A DNA stretch of 13,083 nt from positions 1 through 13,083 of the forward strand of contig NZ_DIGV01000005.1 of assembly GCF_002419815.1 (NCBI RefSeq), in the 5' to 3' direction. The stretch's first letter is position 1. Each line of letters opens with the position of its first letter. A program made the position numbers and the translations under genes. This stretch comes from Brevundimonas sp. UBA5713. Lineage in GTDB: Bacteria > Pseudomonadota > Alphaproteobacteria > Caulobacterales > Caulobacteraceae. Shown one piece after another: positions 1-6,174 of the stretch. The notes under the pieces were generated by a model. It worked only from the letters and a program-made list of their open reading frames with translations. It was not told the DNA's origin and made no database searches.

Positions 1-259
1 TGGGCGGTTGGGGGGTCTGGGGGGAAGGAGGGAGAGGGAGGGTATCTTCCTCGGGTTCAGACGTTTCAGACGCTTTAAGACGGTTTTCAGACGCTTTAAG
101 ACGCTTCTCATAGTACCGGCGATTGCGTTCTTGGCGAGCAGTCTGGGTGGGCACCGCGGGAACAGCGCCTGCATCTTGAGCTTCGGCCACGCGCAGGATC
201 TGCTCTGCTGTCAGGCCTAGCGACACCAGTTCTCTCAGTGCTGCGACGGTCAGGCTCAT
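1..259 (-). CDS. Replication-linked phage protein, N-terminal part (cut by window edge)
   Basis: The reading frame opens with ATG at 259, whose ATGA overlaps the stop of the upstream helicase gene, and runs 86 codons off the window. The product starts MSLTVAALRELVSLGLTAEQ, a short helical N-terminus. It is followed by a basic stretch (about residues 42-65) and a Pro/Ser-rich linker. That layout, next to a DnaB-type helicase, is common in alphaproteobacterial phage replication modules, where the downstream protein is an origin-binding or replisome-organising factor. The role is inferred from position, since the domain that would prove it lies outside the window. A 21-bp in-frame repeat encodes the duplicated RLKASE segment near residues 53-66. 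The frame is convincing, the function is not. Confidence 0.65.
   Translation of the reverse strand, partial: MSLTVAALRELVSLGLTAEQILRVAEAQDAGAVPAVPTQTARQERNRRYYEKRLKASENRLKASETSEPEEDTLPLPPSPQTPQPP
64..103 (+). repeat. 21-bp tandem repeat, two copies, inside a coding region
   Basis: The 19-base unit TTTCAGACGCTTTAAGACG occurs at 64-82 and again at 85-103, a period of 21 bases. The period is seven codons, so the minus-strand protein carries the motif RLKASE twice. It looks like slippage-type expansion in a hydrophilic linker and not like a binding-site array. Confidence 0.8.
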
Positions 260-1671
260 TGCGCCACCTCGTCAGCAATCAGGTCCACCTCAGCCCAATA
301 GCGCTGACGCTCAGTGCCTTCGGAGCCATGGCGGTTCTTGTCTACGATGACATCCATGACGGTGCGCATGCTCTCAACCTGCATCTCCCATTCGAAATGC
401 TCGTTGGTGCCAGCCTTGGGTTCAGACTTCTGGAGGTAATAGACCTCGCGGTACGGGAACAGGACCGCATCGGCATCCTGCTCGATGGAGCCGGATTCAC
501 GCAGGTCAGACAATTGCGGGCGCTTATCGTCGCGGCTCTCGACTGCCCTGCTCAGTTGGGACAGCAGCACGATGGCGATCTTGGCCTCGCGGGCCAGCGT
601 CTTGAGCGCACCAGTCATCTCTCCGATCGCAGAGGCCTCATTTCGGCCGGCCAGTGCGGGACGACGCATCAGCTGGAGATAGTCGATGCCGATGGCGGCC
701 AGGTCGCCGCGGCGCTTCATGGCCCAGACGGCGCGGCTGACATCCTCGACAGACACCCCTGCCCTGTCTCGCAGCCACAGGTTTTTCGGTATACCGCCTT
801 TGACCTTATGCAGCACTTCCATGTCGAAGCTGGTCAGAGGCGCGACCTTAGCGATGTCCGAGAAACTGACGCGCAAGTCCTCATTGGCCGTCAGGCGCGA
901 CAAGGCACGGTCATTGAGCTGGTCGGCATCCATCTCCAGCGAGAAGCCCGCAAACAGGTGGTTCGGGTTGCGGATGGCTGCGTTGTACAGGACGTTACCC
1001 AGCAGCGCGGTTTTCCCCATACCCGGGCGACCGGCCATGACGATGACCGAGCCGGGCATCAGGCCGCCGAGCCGCTTGTCGATGCACGACAGGCCGGTCT
1101 GCACGCCCTTGGGCTTGCCGGTGGCCCGTTCCAGCTCCAGCCGGTCCATGCGGGTCTGCGCGGCTTCGTGGGCGTTGATGAAAAGCGCATCTTCAGGCGC
1201 GGCACCACGTTCAGCCGCTTCCAGTTCAGCGCGTGCCTGCGCCACAACCTGATAGCCCGTCATTTCAGGGTCGCGGGCCTTCTGCATGGCCTCGCCGGCC
1301 ATCTTGATCAGGCGTCGGCGCACAGCCGCGTCAGCAATATGTCCAGCATATTCGCGCGCCAAGTTCGACGGAGGCGCTCGGTCGATAAGGTCGATCAGAT
1401 AGCCGATGCCGCCAAACTGCTCGAACGCCGGATCATTTGCCAGGACAGCCTTGAGGGTGGTCGGTTCCGCGAGCTTACCATCGCGAACATAGCCTGCAGT
1501 CGCTGCGAACAGACGCTGATGATAGGGCTCAAAGAAGTCGTCAGCCGTTACAGCATCATGGACATGGCGCATGGCCTCGTTGTCCATCATCAGCACGCCC
1601 AGCAAAGCCTGCTCGGCTTCGATATTCATGGGTATGGCCGGTTCGGTGTTGAAGCGAGCGTCGTCCATCAT
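256..1671 (-). CDS. dnaB: Replicative DNA helicase, DnaB family
   Basis: This is a hexameric 5'-3' helicase that unwinds DNA at the phage replication fork, using ATP in the cytoplasm. The 471-aa product has the DnaB N-terminal domain (about residues 14-110), with the family signature NIEAEQALLG. The RecA-like motor domain follows, with Walker A GRPGMGKT at 214-221 and Walker B ending in IDYLQLM near 325-335. Also present are LSQLSRAVESR at 370-380 and the late motif SDLRESGSIEQDADAV near 388-403. Length is normal for the family. I chose ATG 1671 over the frame's earlier start at 1704. It overlaps the preceding stop (ATGA) and has GGAG eight bases upstream. The gene ends in another ATGA overlap with the replication-linked protein. 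The copy is intact and probably phage-owned, since everything around it is phage-like. Confidence 0.95.
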   Translation of the reverse strand: MMDDARFNTEPAIPMNIEAEQALLGVLMMDNEAMRHVHDAVTADDFFEPYHQRLFAATAGYVRDGKLAEPTTLKAVLANDPAFEQFGGIGYLIDLIDRAPPSNLAREYAGHIADAAVRRRLIKMAGEAMQKARDPEMTGYQVVAQARAELEAAERGAAPEDALFINAHEAAQTRMDRLELERATGKPKGVQTGLSCIDKRLGGLMPGSVIVMAGRPGMGKTALLGNVLYNAAIRNPNHLFAGFSLEMDADQLNDRALSRLTANEDLRVSFSDIAKVAPLTSFDMEVLHKVKGGIPKNLWLRDRAGVSVEDVSRAVWAMKRRGDLAAIGIDYLQLMRRPALAGRNEASAIGEMTGALKTLAREAKIAIVLLSQLSRAVESRDDKRPQLSDLRESGSIEQDADAVLFPYREVYYLQKSEPKAGTNEHFEWEMQVESMRTVMDVIVDKNRHGSEGTERQRYWAEVDLIADEVAQ

Positions 1672-1868
1672 CGTGCGCGCTCCGTATCGAATAGTGGCCC
1701 ACATTTGATGGCCTCGACACGTTGGACGGCGGCATCAGCGAAGCGGTTCAGTTGCTCGGCGGCAGCAGGGTTCTGCGATGCGCGAGCCTTGGCTTCGCGC
1801 CGCATCATGCGAGCGTAGTGTAGCTCCATGTCGATGATGTCGCGCCTATTCATCCCTTGCCCCATCAT
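1668..1868 (-). CDS. Small basic hypothetical phage protein (66 aa)
   Basis: I do not recognise a family. The protein is short, mostly helical and rich in Arg, Ala and Met (MNRRDIIDMELHYARMMRRE). It ends near ...GPLFDTERAR, and its stop overlaps the helicase start by ATGA. The start at 1868 is preferred because GGAG lies seven bases upstream. An ATG at 1853 would give 61 aa and a smaller overlap with the previous gene. Membership of the replication operon and tight coupling to dnaB suggest a replication accessory role, but nothing in the sequence shows that. Confidence 0.7.
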   Translation of the reverse strand: MMGQGMNRRDIIDMELHYARMMRREAKARASQNPAAAEQLNRFADAAVQRVEAIKCGPLFDTERAR

Positions 1869-2205
1869 TCGCGGGCTCCAAGCGAGCAAACAGCCGCTCA
1901 GCCTCGGCAGAAGCCACAGAGCGGGTCAGCTTCAATCCAGCGCCCAGATCGTGCGCTACAGCGCCGAAGGCAGAAACCGCAGACGGCTTACCGATCAGGG
2001 GGTGAAGGTGCTCTGCGGTGACATCGAGAACATCGCGCAGGAACACGGCCTGTTCCTTGGGGTTCAGGTCAGCAAGCGCGGTGCTTATGGTGCGTCGGGC
2101 GTGCATACGCAGGAACAGACTGCGGGCCGTGCGGGCATCGCGAGAGACGGCGCTTTCACGGCTTCGGTCAATGCGCTCGACCAGATACTTTTCGCGCTTA
2201 CTCAT
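1846..2205 (-). CDS. Hypothetical helical phage protein (119 aa)
   Basis: The product begins MSKREKYLVERIDRSRES and is predicted to be all-helical and soluble, with a basic N-terminal half and an acidic tail (ANDGARDE). No catalytic motif, signal peptide or membrane segment is visible. Its ATG directly follows the stop of the previous gene (TAGATG), with a purine-rich GGATCGGG stretch in front. It overlaps the next gene by about 20 bases. I cannot assign a function. Its place between a GcrA-like gene and the helicase gene marks it only as early phage. Confidence 0.7.
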   Translation of the reverse strand: MSKREKYLVERIDRSRESAVSRDARTARSLFLRMHARRTISTALADLNPKEQAVFLRDVLDVTAEHLHPLIGKPSAVSAFGAVAHDLGAGLKLTRSVASAEAERLFARLEPANDGARDE

Positions 2206-2397
2206 CTACCCGATCCATTCCCCGTTATCGTTGGCGCTCTGGGTCAGCTTTTCGATCTCGGCCTTGGTCATGGCGCGAACGGCATCCATGCCGCCCATGT
2301 CACGAATGGCCCTCATGGCACCGGCGAGACGGGCTCGCTCGATGTCGAGGTTGGCGGCACGCTGACGCATGGCTGTGATGGCTTGCTCGGCATTCAT
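2206..2397 (-). CDS. Small helical hypothetical phage protein (63 aa)
   Basis: The protein runs MNAEQAITAMRQRAANLDIE and ends in SANDNGEWIG. It is one or two amphipathic helices and a short tail, so a small coiled-coil partner protein is possible. The ATG at 2397 overlaps the stop of the GcrA-like gene (ATGA), and the stop abuts the next ATG. No family was recognised. The coupling on both sides is the best evidence that it is expressed. Confidence 0.7.
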   Translation of the reverse strand: MNAEQAITAMRQRAANLDIERARLAGAMRAIRDMGGMDAVRAMTKAEIEKLTQSANDNGEWIG

Positions 2398-3161
2398 GCC
2401 ACTCGGCCTCCATCCCAGACCGAACGCGAGGGTCCGCGACGGGCAATAACGTTGGCTTCGCGGGGAACTTTCTGGACCTGCTTAATGCCGGTGCTAGCGA
2501 TAGCCCTGTGCTTCGAGCAGTAAGATTTGGTTGTTTCGGTTGCCTCAGGATCTACCGGACGCCCGCAACACATCATCTGGGCACCCTGCCCGTCACCAAC
2601 GGGCCACGCGCATTGATAACGCCCCCGCTTCCACAACAGCATAGAGGTGTCATTGGCTGGCTCTGGAAAGGCTTCAATGACCTTGGCCCCAAACGATGCA
2701 CATGATGCGCGGCTCTTGTTCGCGGCCACGATCTGCTCGACGGTCCTGGCCGGACGTTCTTTCGCGGGTACTTTCTGTTTGGGCTGCTTCTTGGCCGTTT
2801 CGGGCTTAGATGGCCGCTGCCGCTTCAAGCCCATGCGATAGGCTAGAGCGATTACGGCGGCTGGTGTTCTGCCTGGATACGCCGAAACGATCTCGGTAGC
2901 CGATTTGCCTTCGAGCCACTTGGTCTTGATCTGCTCAGCCTCTTCAGCCGACCAGTTCGGTGCCTTGGTGCCCGTCGATCTTGAAGGAGCGGATGCTGAT
3001 GCACGCTTCCAGCCCTGTCGTGTAGCAACGCCAATCACAGCGCAACGGCTACGGCGGGGAAGAACAGCAGCGATTTCAGAAGCCGAGTTACCGGCCTCCC
3101 ACATCAGTTTCGCCTTCTCAAGCTCTTCTAGGCTCCAAACGTCGGAGTGGTTATTTCTCAT
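2394..3161 (-). CDS. GcrA-like transcriptional regulator with two N-terminal DNA-binding modules
   Basis: GcrA proteins of Alphaproteobacteria bind promoters, often at methylated GANTC sites, and contact sigma70. Here two GcrA-type N-terminal modules stand in tandem. The first (about residues 8-53) carries LMWEAGNSASEIAAVLP and AVIG. The second (69-114) carries KWLEGKSATEIVSAYPGRTP and AAVIALAYRMGLKR. A Lys/Pro-rich linker follows, then a segment like the GcrA C-terminus: C184-A-W-P-V-G-D, C198-C199-G and C215-S-K-H218, which may bind zinc. The product is 255 aa, longer than cellular GcrA. ATG 3161 is chosen because it overlaps the resolvase stop (ATGA). The frame stays open further upstream, but that part only mirrors the resolvase gene. 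A role in redirecting host transcription is inferred. Confidence 0.72.
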   Translation of the reverse strand: MRNNHSDVWSLEELEKAKLMWEAGNSASEIAAVLPRRSRCAVIGVATRQGWKRASASAPSRSTGTKAPNWSAEEAEQIKTKWLEGKSATEIVSAYPGRTPAAVIALAYRMGLKRQRPSKPETAKKQPKQKVPAKERPARTVEQIVAANKSRASCASFGAKVIEAFPEPANDTSMLLWKRGRYQCAWPVGDGQGAQMMCCGRPVDPEATETTKSYCSKHRAIASTGIKQVQKVPREANVIARRGPSRSVWDGGRVA

Positions 3162-3664
3162 GCCGTTCTTCCTTGATTCATCGGTTCCCAGCGCCACGCA
3201 TGGGACGGATGACGGAGACGGACGGCGTGGAGCCACAACCCAAAGGCGTCGGCTTCGTCCGAAAGGGTGACAGGTAGGCCATAGACGCGGGCAGCACGCA
3301 CCATGTCGTCTTTGGTGGCCTTGCCGTTGCCGGTCAGGGCCTTCTTGATCGTGACCGGATAGGCTTCGCAGCACTCCACCTTGGCTTTCAGGGCCACCAT
3401 TTCGGTCAGGCCAGCCAAGGCATGGAGCTTGCGCGTGACCGAAGGCGTCGCACGGGCTGCCAGAATAGGAGCCTCGAAAAGGATAAGGCTCGGCTCGACC
3501 TCGACCACCTTGGCCGTCAGCCATTCCTCAAACGCGATCAGGAAGGAGCCAACGTCCTCGCCCGTCTTTGGCAAGTTGATGTGGCCAACGGTCGGCAAGC
3601 TTTCTGCCTCGGGGGAACCGAAGCAAAAGCCTGTGCAGGTAGCGAGGTCGAGAGATAGGAGCAT
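3158..3664 (-). CDS. RuvC-like Holliday junction resolvase
   Basis: This is a structure-selective endonuclease of the RuvC/RNase H fold that would cut branched DNA made during phage recombination and replication. The 168-aa product has the expected acidic residues: D6 in LSLDLATCTG, E64 in LILFEAP, and D136 and D139 in SDEADAFGLW. These match the spacing of E. coli RuvC (D7, E66, D138, D141). The segment KKALTGNGKATKDDMV (108-122) is the conserved basic region that precedes the last acidic pair. Start and length suit the family. The ATG shares a base with the preceding stop (TGATG), and the stop overlaps the GcrA-like start. The host usually has its own ruvC with ruvAB, which are absent here, so this is most likely a phage resolvase. 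Confidence 0.85.
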   Translation of the reverse strand: MLLSLDLATCTGFCFGSPEAESLPTVGHINLPKTGEDVGSFLIAFEEWLTAKVVEVEPSLILFEAPILAARATPSVTRKLHALAGLTEMVALKAKVECCEAYPVTIKKALTGNGKATKDDMVRAARVYGLPVTLSDEADAFGLWLHAVRLRHPSHAWRWEPMNQGRTA

Positions 3665-4206
3665 CAGGCCGCGCCTTTGACCTCAGCGTCAGCCAAATCA
3701 TTGGCAGGCGTCGGCGTCAGAGCCTTAACCAGCTTTTCCTGACCGGCTTCCCAGCCCTTCATGAAGGCTTGGAGGTAGTTGGGAGAGAAGGCATCCGGCA
3801 TCACCGGATCTTCGCCGCGCAGGCCCATGGTGTAGCCTGTACCCTCAGCATCGACTTCATCACGCGCCGGCGACGGCAGGTCAAACAGATCGGCCTGCGA
3901 ACCAGCGGGCAAGCCAGCCCACAAACGCAGCTGGGTACGGCGCTGCTCTTCAGCTGTCAGATCACGACGGCTCGCCGCCCCATCGTCCAGAATGGCTTGC
4001 AGCTCCTTACGGGTGAAGCCGTCCGTCTTGGCCACGCGGAAGAGGTCCGTCATGACGGCCTTCTCAGCATCGAACGCGGCTTTCACTTCGGCCACTTTGT
4101 TCTGCTGGATACGCAGCTTGTTCAGGTGCGACAGGAAGACAGCTTCTTCGTCGCGGTTGGGGATGGACTTCACGCCCTCCCCTTCACTCGTCAGTTTCTT
4201 GGCCAT
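3664..4206 (-). CDS. Phage protein with helical domain and RMF-like C-terminal motif (180 aa)
   Basis: The N-terminal part (about residues 20-75) is a long charged helix pair with FLSHLNKLRI and DGFTRKELQAIL. This layout recalls GapR/DUF2312 proteins, but I do not claim homology. The C-terminal part carries TGYTMGLRGEDP, then AFMKGWEAGQ, a G-Y-x3-G-x2-G pattern resembling ribosome modulation factor. Related proteins occur in alphaproteobacterial phages next to resolvase genes, and their function is unknown to me. The start at 4206 has GGAGG five bases upstream. The frame could begin as far up as 4329, but that part reads like non-coding translation. It leads the resolvase/GcrA-like block, with 1-base coupling to ruvC. 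Confidence 0.75.
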   Translation of the reverse strand: MAKKLTSEGEGVKSIPNRDEEAVFLSHLNKLRIQQNKVAEVKAAFDAEKAVMTDLFRVAKTDGFTRKELQAILDDGAASRRDLTAEEQRRTQLRLWAGLPAGSQADLFDLPSPARDEVDAEGTGYTMGLRGEDPVMPDAFSPNYLQAFMKGWEAGQEKLVKALTPTPANDLADAEVKGAA

Positions 4207-4252
4207 GCTGGCCTCCATCAGACCGCTCAACGGGGCGGTCGGTCCCGTTCGG

Positions 4253-4351
4253 TCATCGCCAGAAGGCGAAAGGCTTGGCGTTGAAGAGCGACGGCTTACG
4301 CGCCAGTCGCAGGATGAGGGCGTGTCCAAAGATCAGTAGGGAGGCCATCAT
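4253..4351 (-). CDS. Possible 32-aa hydrophobic peptide
   Basis: A 33-codon frame starts with ATG at 4351, forming an ATGA overlap with the stop of the previous gene, and ends with TGA at 4253. It encodes MMASLLIFGHALILRLARKP and a basic tail ending FAFWR, so one short hydrophobic helix is possible. It occupies an otherwise empty 141-base gap between two operon genes. A further ATGA overlap at its end opens only nine codons, probably meaningless. Coupling and hydrophobicity support it. Its short length and the lack of recognised homologs argue for caution. Confidence 0.4.
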   Translation of the reverse strand: MMASLLIFGHALILRLARKPSLFNAKPFAFWR

Positions 4352-4839
4352 GCAGCCCTCGACGGGGTTGCGGCTTCAATGGCACGGCGGACGCCACGTA
4401 CACGGTCGAGCGCTTGCTCAGCATCACGTTCTGCTGCGGCAATGGCATCAAGGTCGTTGTTTGATAGCTTGCCGTCGGCCAATGCTTGCCGGACGGTGCT
4501 GACGACATCCATGCTTTCCTGCGCCAGATCAAAAGCCAGCTCTTTCAGGCAGCCGGTCACGGGTGCGGGCTGGCAGGCGTCAAACAGGGCGGCGCTATAG
4601 ATTGCCTTGCCGCAGTGACGCTCCAGATCGGCAATGACATCGGCAGGCATGGACGAAGGATCGTGCGGCGTCTGGTAGCCAGACAGGGCCGACTTGCGCA
4701 CGCGGCAGGCCCTCGCCGCTTCTTCAAGCCCACCACACTCCTCAATAAGTTCATGGGCCAGACGGGCATGTTCTCTGTGGCTGATCTTGTTCACCGGATG
4801 TCCAGCTTTCGTTTCCAGATGACCGACGTGCGCCGTCAC
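4348..4839 (-). CDS. Putative phage regulatory protein, CII-position HTH-like (163 aa)
   Basis: The N-terminal third holds SHREHARLAHELIEECGG then LEEAARACRVRKSALSGYQ. This fits a helix-turn-helix, and a conserved MPADVIADLE segment follows. Proteins of this type are found in alphaproteobacterial prophages, where they are often labelled CII-like regulators. The C-terminal half is a long amphipathic helix, possibly for oligomerisation. The frame opens with GTG at 4839 in a GTGA overlap with the preceding gene. An internal GTG at 4794, just before NKISHRE, is an alternative and gives an N-terminus closer to what I would expect. Being early in the leftward operon fits a regulator, but DNA binding is inferred from the fold pattern only. 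Confidence 0.65.
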   Translation of the reverse strand: MTAHVGHLETKAGHPVNKISHREHARLAHELIEECGGLEEAARACRVRKSALSGYQTPHDPSSMPADVIADLERHCGKAIYSAALFDACQPAPVTGCLKELAFDLAQESMDVVSTVRQALADGKLSNNDLDAIAAAERDAEQALDRVRGVRRAIEAATPSRAA

Positions 4840-5171
4840 GCGACTGTCGGGGTGGGGTTTTCAGGAGAAGGCGCATGTCCTTCATCATTCGCGGCGTGCG
4901 CATGTTCAGCGGCTGGCCGAGGGAAGAAGCGGCTCAGGGTGGTCTGCGTCGCATCCATCGCCTTTGCGGTCTCACGCTCGGCGGCGAGGATCAGGTCAAT
5001 GGTCTGAAGCTCGAGAGGGAGGATTTCGGCCAGTTCCCCAAGCCGGTTGATCACCTCAGACTGGTCCCCGTTGGCGGCCAGCGCGTTGATCCGCAGAACC
5101 AGACCGTAGACCGTTCCGGCATTGGCCAGAGCGTCGGTTCGTGCGCGCGAAAGCTCCCCAGGTGACAGCAT
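4836..5171 (-). CDS. Hypothetical early phage protein (111 aa)
   Basis: The product starts MLSPGELSRARTDALANAGT. It is helical up to about residue 75 and ends in a Pro/His-rich disordered tail (ENPTPTVA). ATG 5171 has GGAGGG eight bases upstream. An ATG at 5210 and a GTG at 5222 in the same frame also follow a GGAGGT and would add 13 or 17 residues of low quality. The stop overlaps the next gene. No family was recognised. Two small palindromes sit about 70 bases upstream, so this gene may head its own transcription unit. Confidence 0.65.
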   Translation of the reverse strand: MLSPGELSRARTDALANAGTVYGLVLRINALAANGDQSEVINRLGELAEILPLELQTIDLILAAERETAKAMDATQTTLSRFFPRPAAEHAHAANDEGHAPSPENPTPTVA

Positions 5172-5237
5172 TTCAGCAGCCCTCCGGGCGCACGCTGCCG
5201 GAGATGGCATGGGGGGTGACACCTCCGGCAGTCGCCC

Positions 5238-5260
5238 TCACAGTGAAGTTGTCAGACAAC
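5238..5260. promoter_or_regulatory. Paired short palindromes, possible operator
   Basis: TCACAGTGA (5238-5246) and GTTGTC-A-GACAAC (5248-5260) lie side by side in a region that is intergenic for both strands. They are just ahead of the plus-strand gene starting at 5275 and upstream of the minus-strand gene starting at 5171. The sequences differ from the CI operator consensus, so another protein would bind them. No convincing -35/-10 pair was identified with them. Confidence 0.35.
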
Positions 5261-5274
5261 ACTGGAGAATGGGT

Positions 5275-5799
5275 ATGGGGAGCCTTGAATGGTTGACCTC
5301 GCCTTGGATCAACGTGGTCGGCCTCTTTGGGGGCGTGAGCGGCTTGGTTTCCGCTGGCTGGACGTTGTGGCTTTACCGCAAGTCCGAACGAGAGAAGGCT
5401 TTGGCCCGACTTTCGATAATCACCACCCAAGCAAAAGATGCCCTTCAAGTGAATCTTGCATTCACTCCAAAGGATCGCGCCGAACAGATCACGGCTGTCA
5501 TCAAATCGCTGACACCGGATGTCGATGTCATCTACAACGCTGGCGTCACGACAATCAGCGACGGTCAGGGCGGCTTCATACCCGTTGGGCCATCCGATGT
5601 GCGCCGAGACAGAAAGCTGCACGTTCCCCTGCATTACGGGCGCTCCAGCACAGCAGCTTCGACTTTCTTCTTGGCGAGAGCGTCACCGGACGGTTCAAGC
5701 GGGAAGATCGAATCCGGCAAGGTGATGATTTGCGTGATGCGAAGTGTGTCTCGCAAAGTCCTGGTCAAAACGACGAGAACGATCAGCGCCACGCTCTGA
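5275..5799 (+). CDS. Single-pass membrane protein, antisense to the leftward operon (174 aa)
   Basis: ATG 5275 follows GGAGA at six bases. The product starts MGSLEWLTSPWINVVGLFGG and has one membrane helix at about residues 13-33, ending in the basic patch YRKSEREK. A soluble cytoplasmic domain of roughly 80 residues follows. Composition and third-base GC look coding to about base 5640. The last 53 codons run antisense to the well-supported 66-aa gene, so the true C-terminus may be a read-through tail or a decayed end. No family was recognised. An opposite-strand membrane protein inside an early phage operon is a usual pattern for lysogenic conversion or superinfection-exclusion genes. That role is inference. 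The competing minus-strand frame at 5173-5634 looks less protein-like. Confidence 0.55.
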   Translation: MGSLEWLTSPWINVVGLFGGVSGLVSAGWTLWLYRKSEREKALARLSIITTQAKDALQVNLAFTPKDRAEQITAVIKSLTPDVDVIYNAGVTTISDGQGGFIPVGPSDVRRDRKLHVPLHYGRSSTAASTFFLARASPDGSSGKIESGKVMICVMRSVSRKVLVKTTRTISATL

Positions 5800-5834
5800 A
5801 CAGCCAGAAGCCAGACAAGAAGCCAGACCATCAA
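5634..5834 (-). CDS. Small membrane peptide (66 aa)
   Basis: The protein opens with a strong hydrophobic segment (residues 2-24, MVWLLVWLLAVQSVALIVLV and on). A short basic and soluble tail follows (ALAKKKVEAA). Codon use is regular. ATG 5834 overlaps the stop of the Cro-like gene (ATGA), so it is co-translated as the second gene of the leftward operon. It overlaps the plus-strand gene tail-to-tail by 166 bases, and of the two this one has the better coding signal there. The function is unknown. A membrane-acting early peptide is all that can be said. Confidence 0.7.
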   Translation of the reverse strand: MMVWLLVWLLAVQSVALIVLVVLTRTLRDTLRITQIITLPDSIFPLEPSGDALAKKKVEAAVLERP

Positions 5835-6103
5835 GCCGCCCTCTCTACAGAGGGGTTGTCGTTGGCGGGCACAAATGCGCGCGGCACATCAGCTGGCCAC
5901 GGAGCATCAGACGGCCAGTTCACGGAGAACCACGCCATGATCGTGTCGTATTTTCTCGCGGTGAAGGACGCGCCCTCGTTCAGGCGGTCAAAGAAACGCC
6001 AATCGCCCGTCGAAAGCCGAGCAACTGTTGACGCTTCGCGGTTGGTAGCCTTCGCAAAATCATTTGCGCAGGTTTCGAGATGACGGCGCAGAGTGGTTTC
6101 CAT
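5831..6103 (-). CDS. Cro-position DNA-binding protein (90 aa)
   Basis: This is the first gene of the leftward operon, divergent from the CI-type repressor, where lambda-like phages keep a second switch protein. The N-terminal two thirds fit a small helix-turn-helix: ANDFAKATNREASTVARLST at about 13-32, then FFDRLNEGASFTARKYDTIM. The C-terminus holds MAWFSVNWPSDAPWPADVPR, a tail I recognise from hypothetical proteins beside repressors in alphaproteobacterial phages. It should oppose CI by binding the same operators, though this is inferred from position. No Shine-Dalgarno precedes ATG 6103, and the predicted transcription start falls on or next to it. The stop overlaps the membrane peptide gene. 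Confidence 0.7.
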   Translation of the reverse strand: METTLRRHLETCANDFAKATNREASTVARLSTGDWRFFDRLNEGASFTARKYDTIMAWFSVNWPSDAPWPADVPRAFVPANDNPSVERAA

Positions 6104-6140
6104 AGCGCCAACGATAGTCGGAAGTTTCCTACTTCGTCAA
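6104..6140 (-). promoter_or_regulatory. Leftward early promoter (PL-like), operator in its spacer
   Basis: Read on the minus strand, TTGACG (6140-6135) and TATCGT (6116-6111) are separated by 18 bases, and 16 of those are operator O1. The start site expected about seven bases past the -10 is 6104 or 6103, the first base of the Cro-like ATG. Repressor on O1 would exclude RNA polymerase. Confidence 0.6.
6117..6132. promoter_or_regulatory. CI operator O1
   Basis: GTCGGA-AGTT-TCCTAC is an inverted repeat with one mismatch to the consensus RTCGGA-N4-TCCGAC. It lies between the -35 and -10 of the leftward promoter. Confidence 0.65.
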
Positions 6141-6155
6141 TCGGAAACGTCCGTC
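6140..6155. promoter_or_regulatory. CI operator O2
   Basis: ATCGGA-AACG-TCCGTC lies 23 bases from O1 and shares its half-sites. Its position between the leftward promoter and the putative repressor promoter suits cooperative binding with O1. Confidence 0.65.
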
Positions 6156-6174
6156 TGGCTTTATATGTTACCTC

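Noticed and set aside
64..103. CRISPR-like or regulatory repeat
   Set aside because: There are only two direct copies with a 2-base gap, in codon phase with the minus-strand protein.
238..1818. 526-aa open frame on the plus strand
   Set aside because: It is antisense to the helicase gene, whose minus-strand product has all DnaB motifs. The plus product is His/Arg/Gln-rich without any motif, typical of a shadow in GC-rich DNA.
3162..3524. Upstream extension of the GcrA-like frame (376 aa in total)
   Set aside because: The extra 121 residues lie over the RuvC-like gene in another frame and have low-complexity shadow composition. The ATG at 3161 has the operon's ATGA overlap.
5173..5634. 153-aa minus-strand frame with a TAATG coupling to the 66-aa gene
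   Set aside because: The coupling is suggestive, but the product is Pro/His/Ser-rich in its second half. The opposite strand has a better ribosome site, a clear membrane helix and more regular composition. It remains the main alternative for this stretch.
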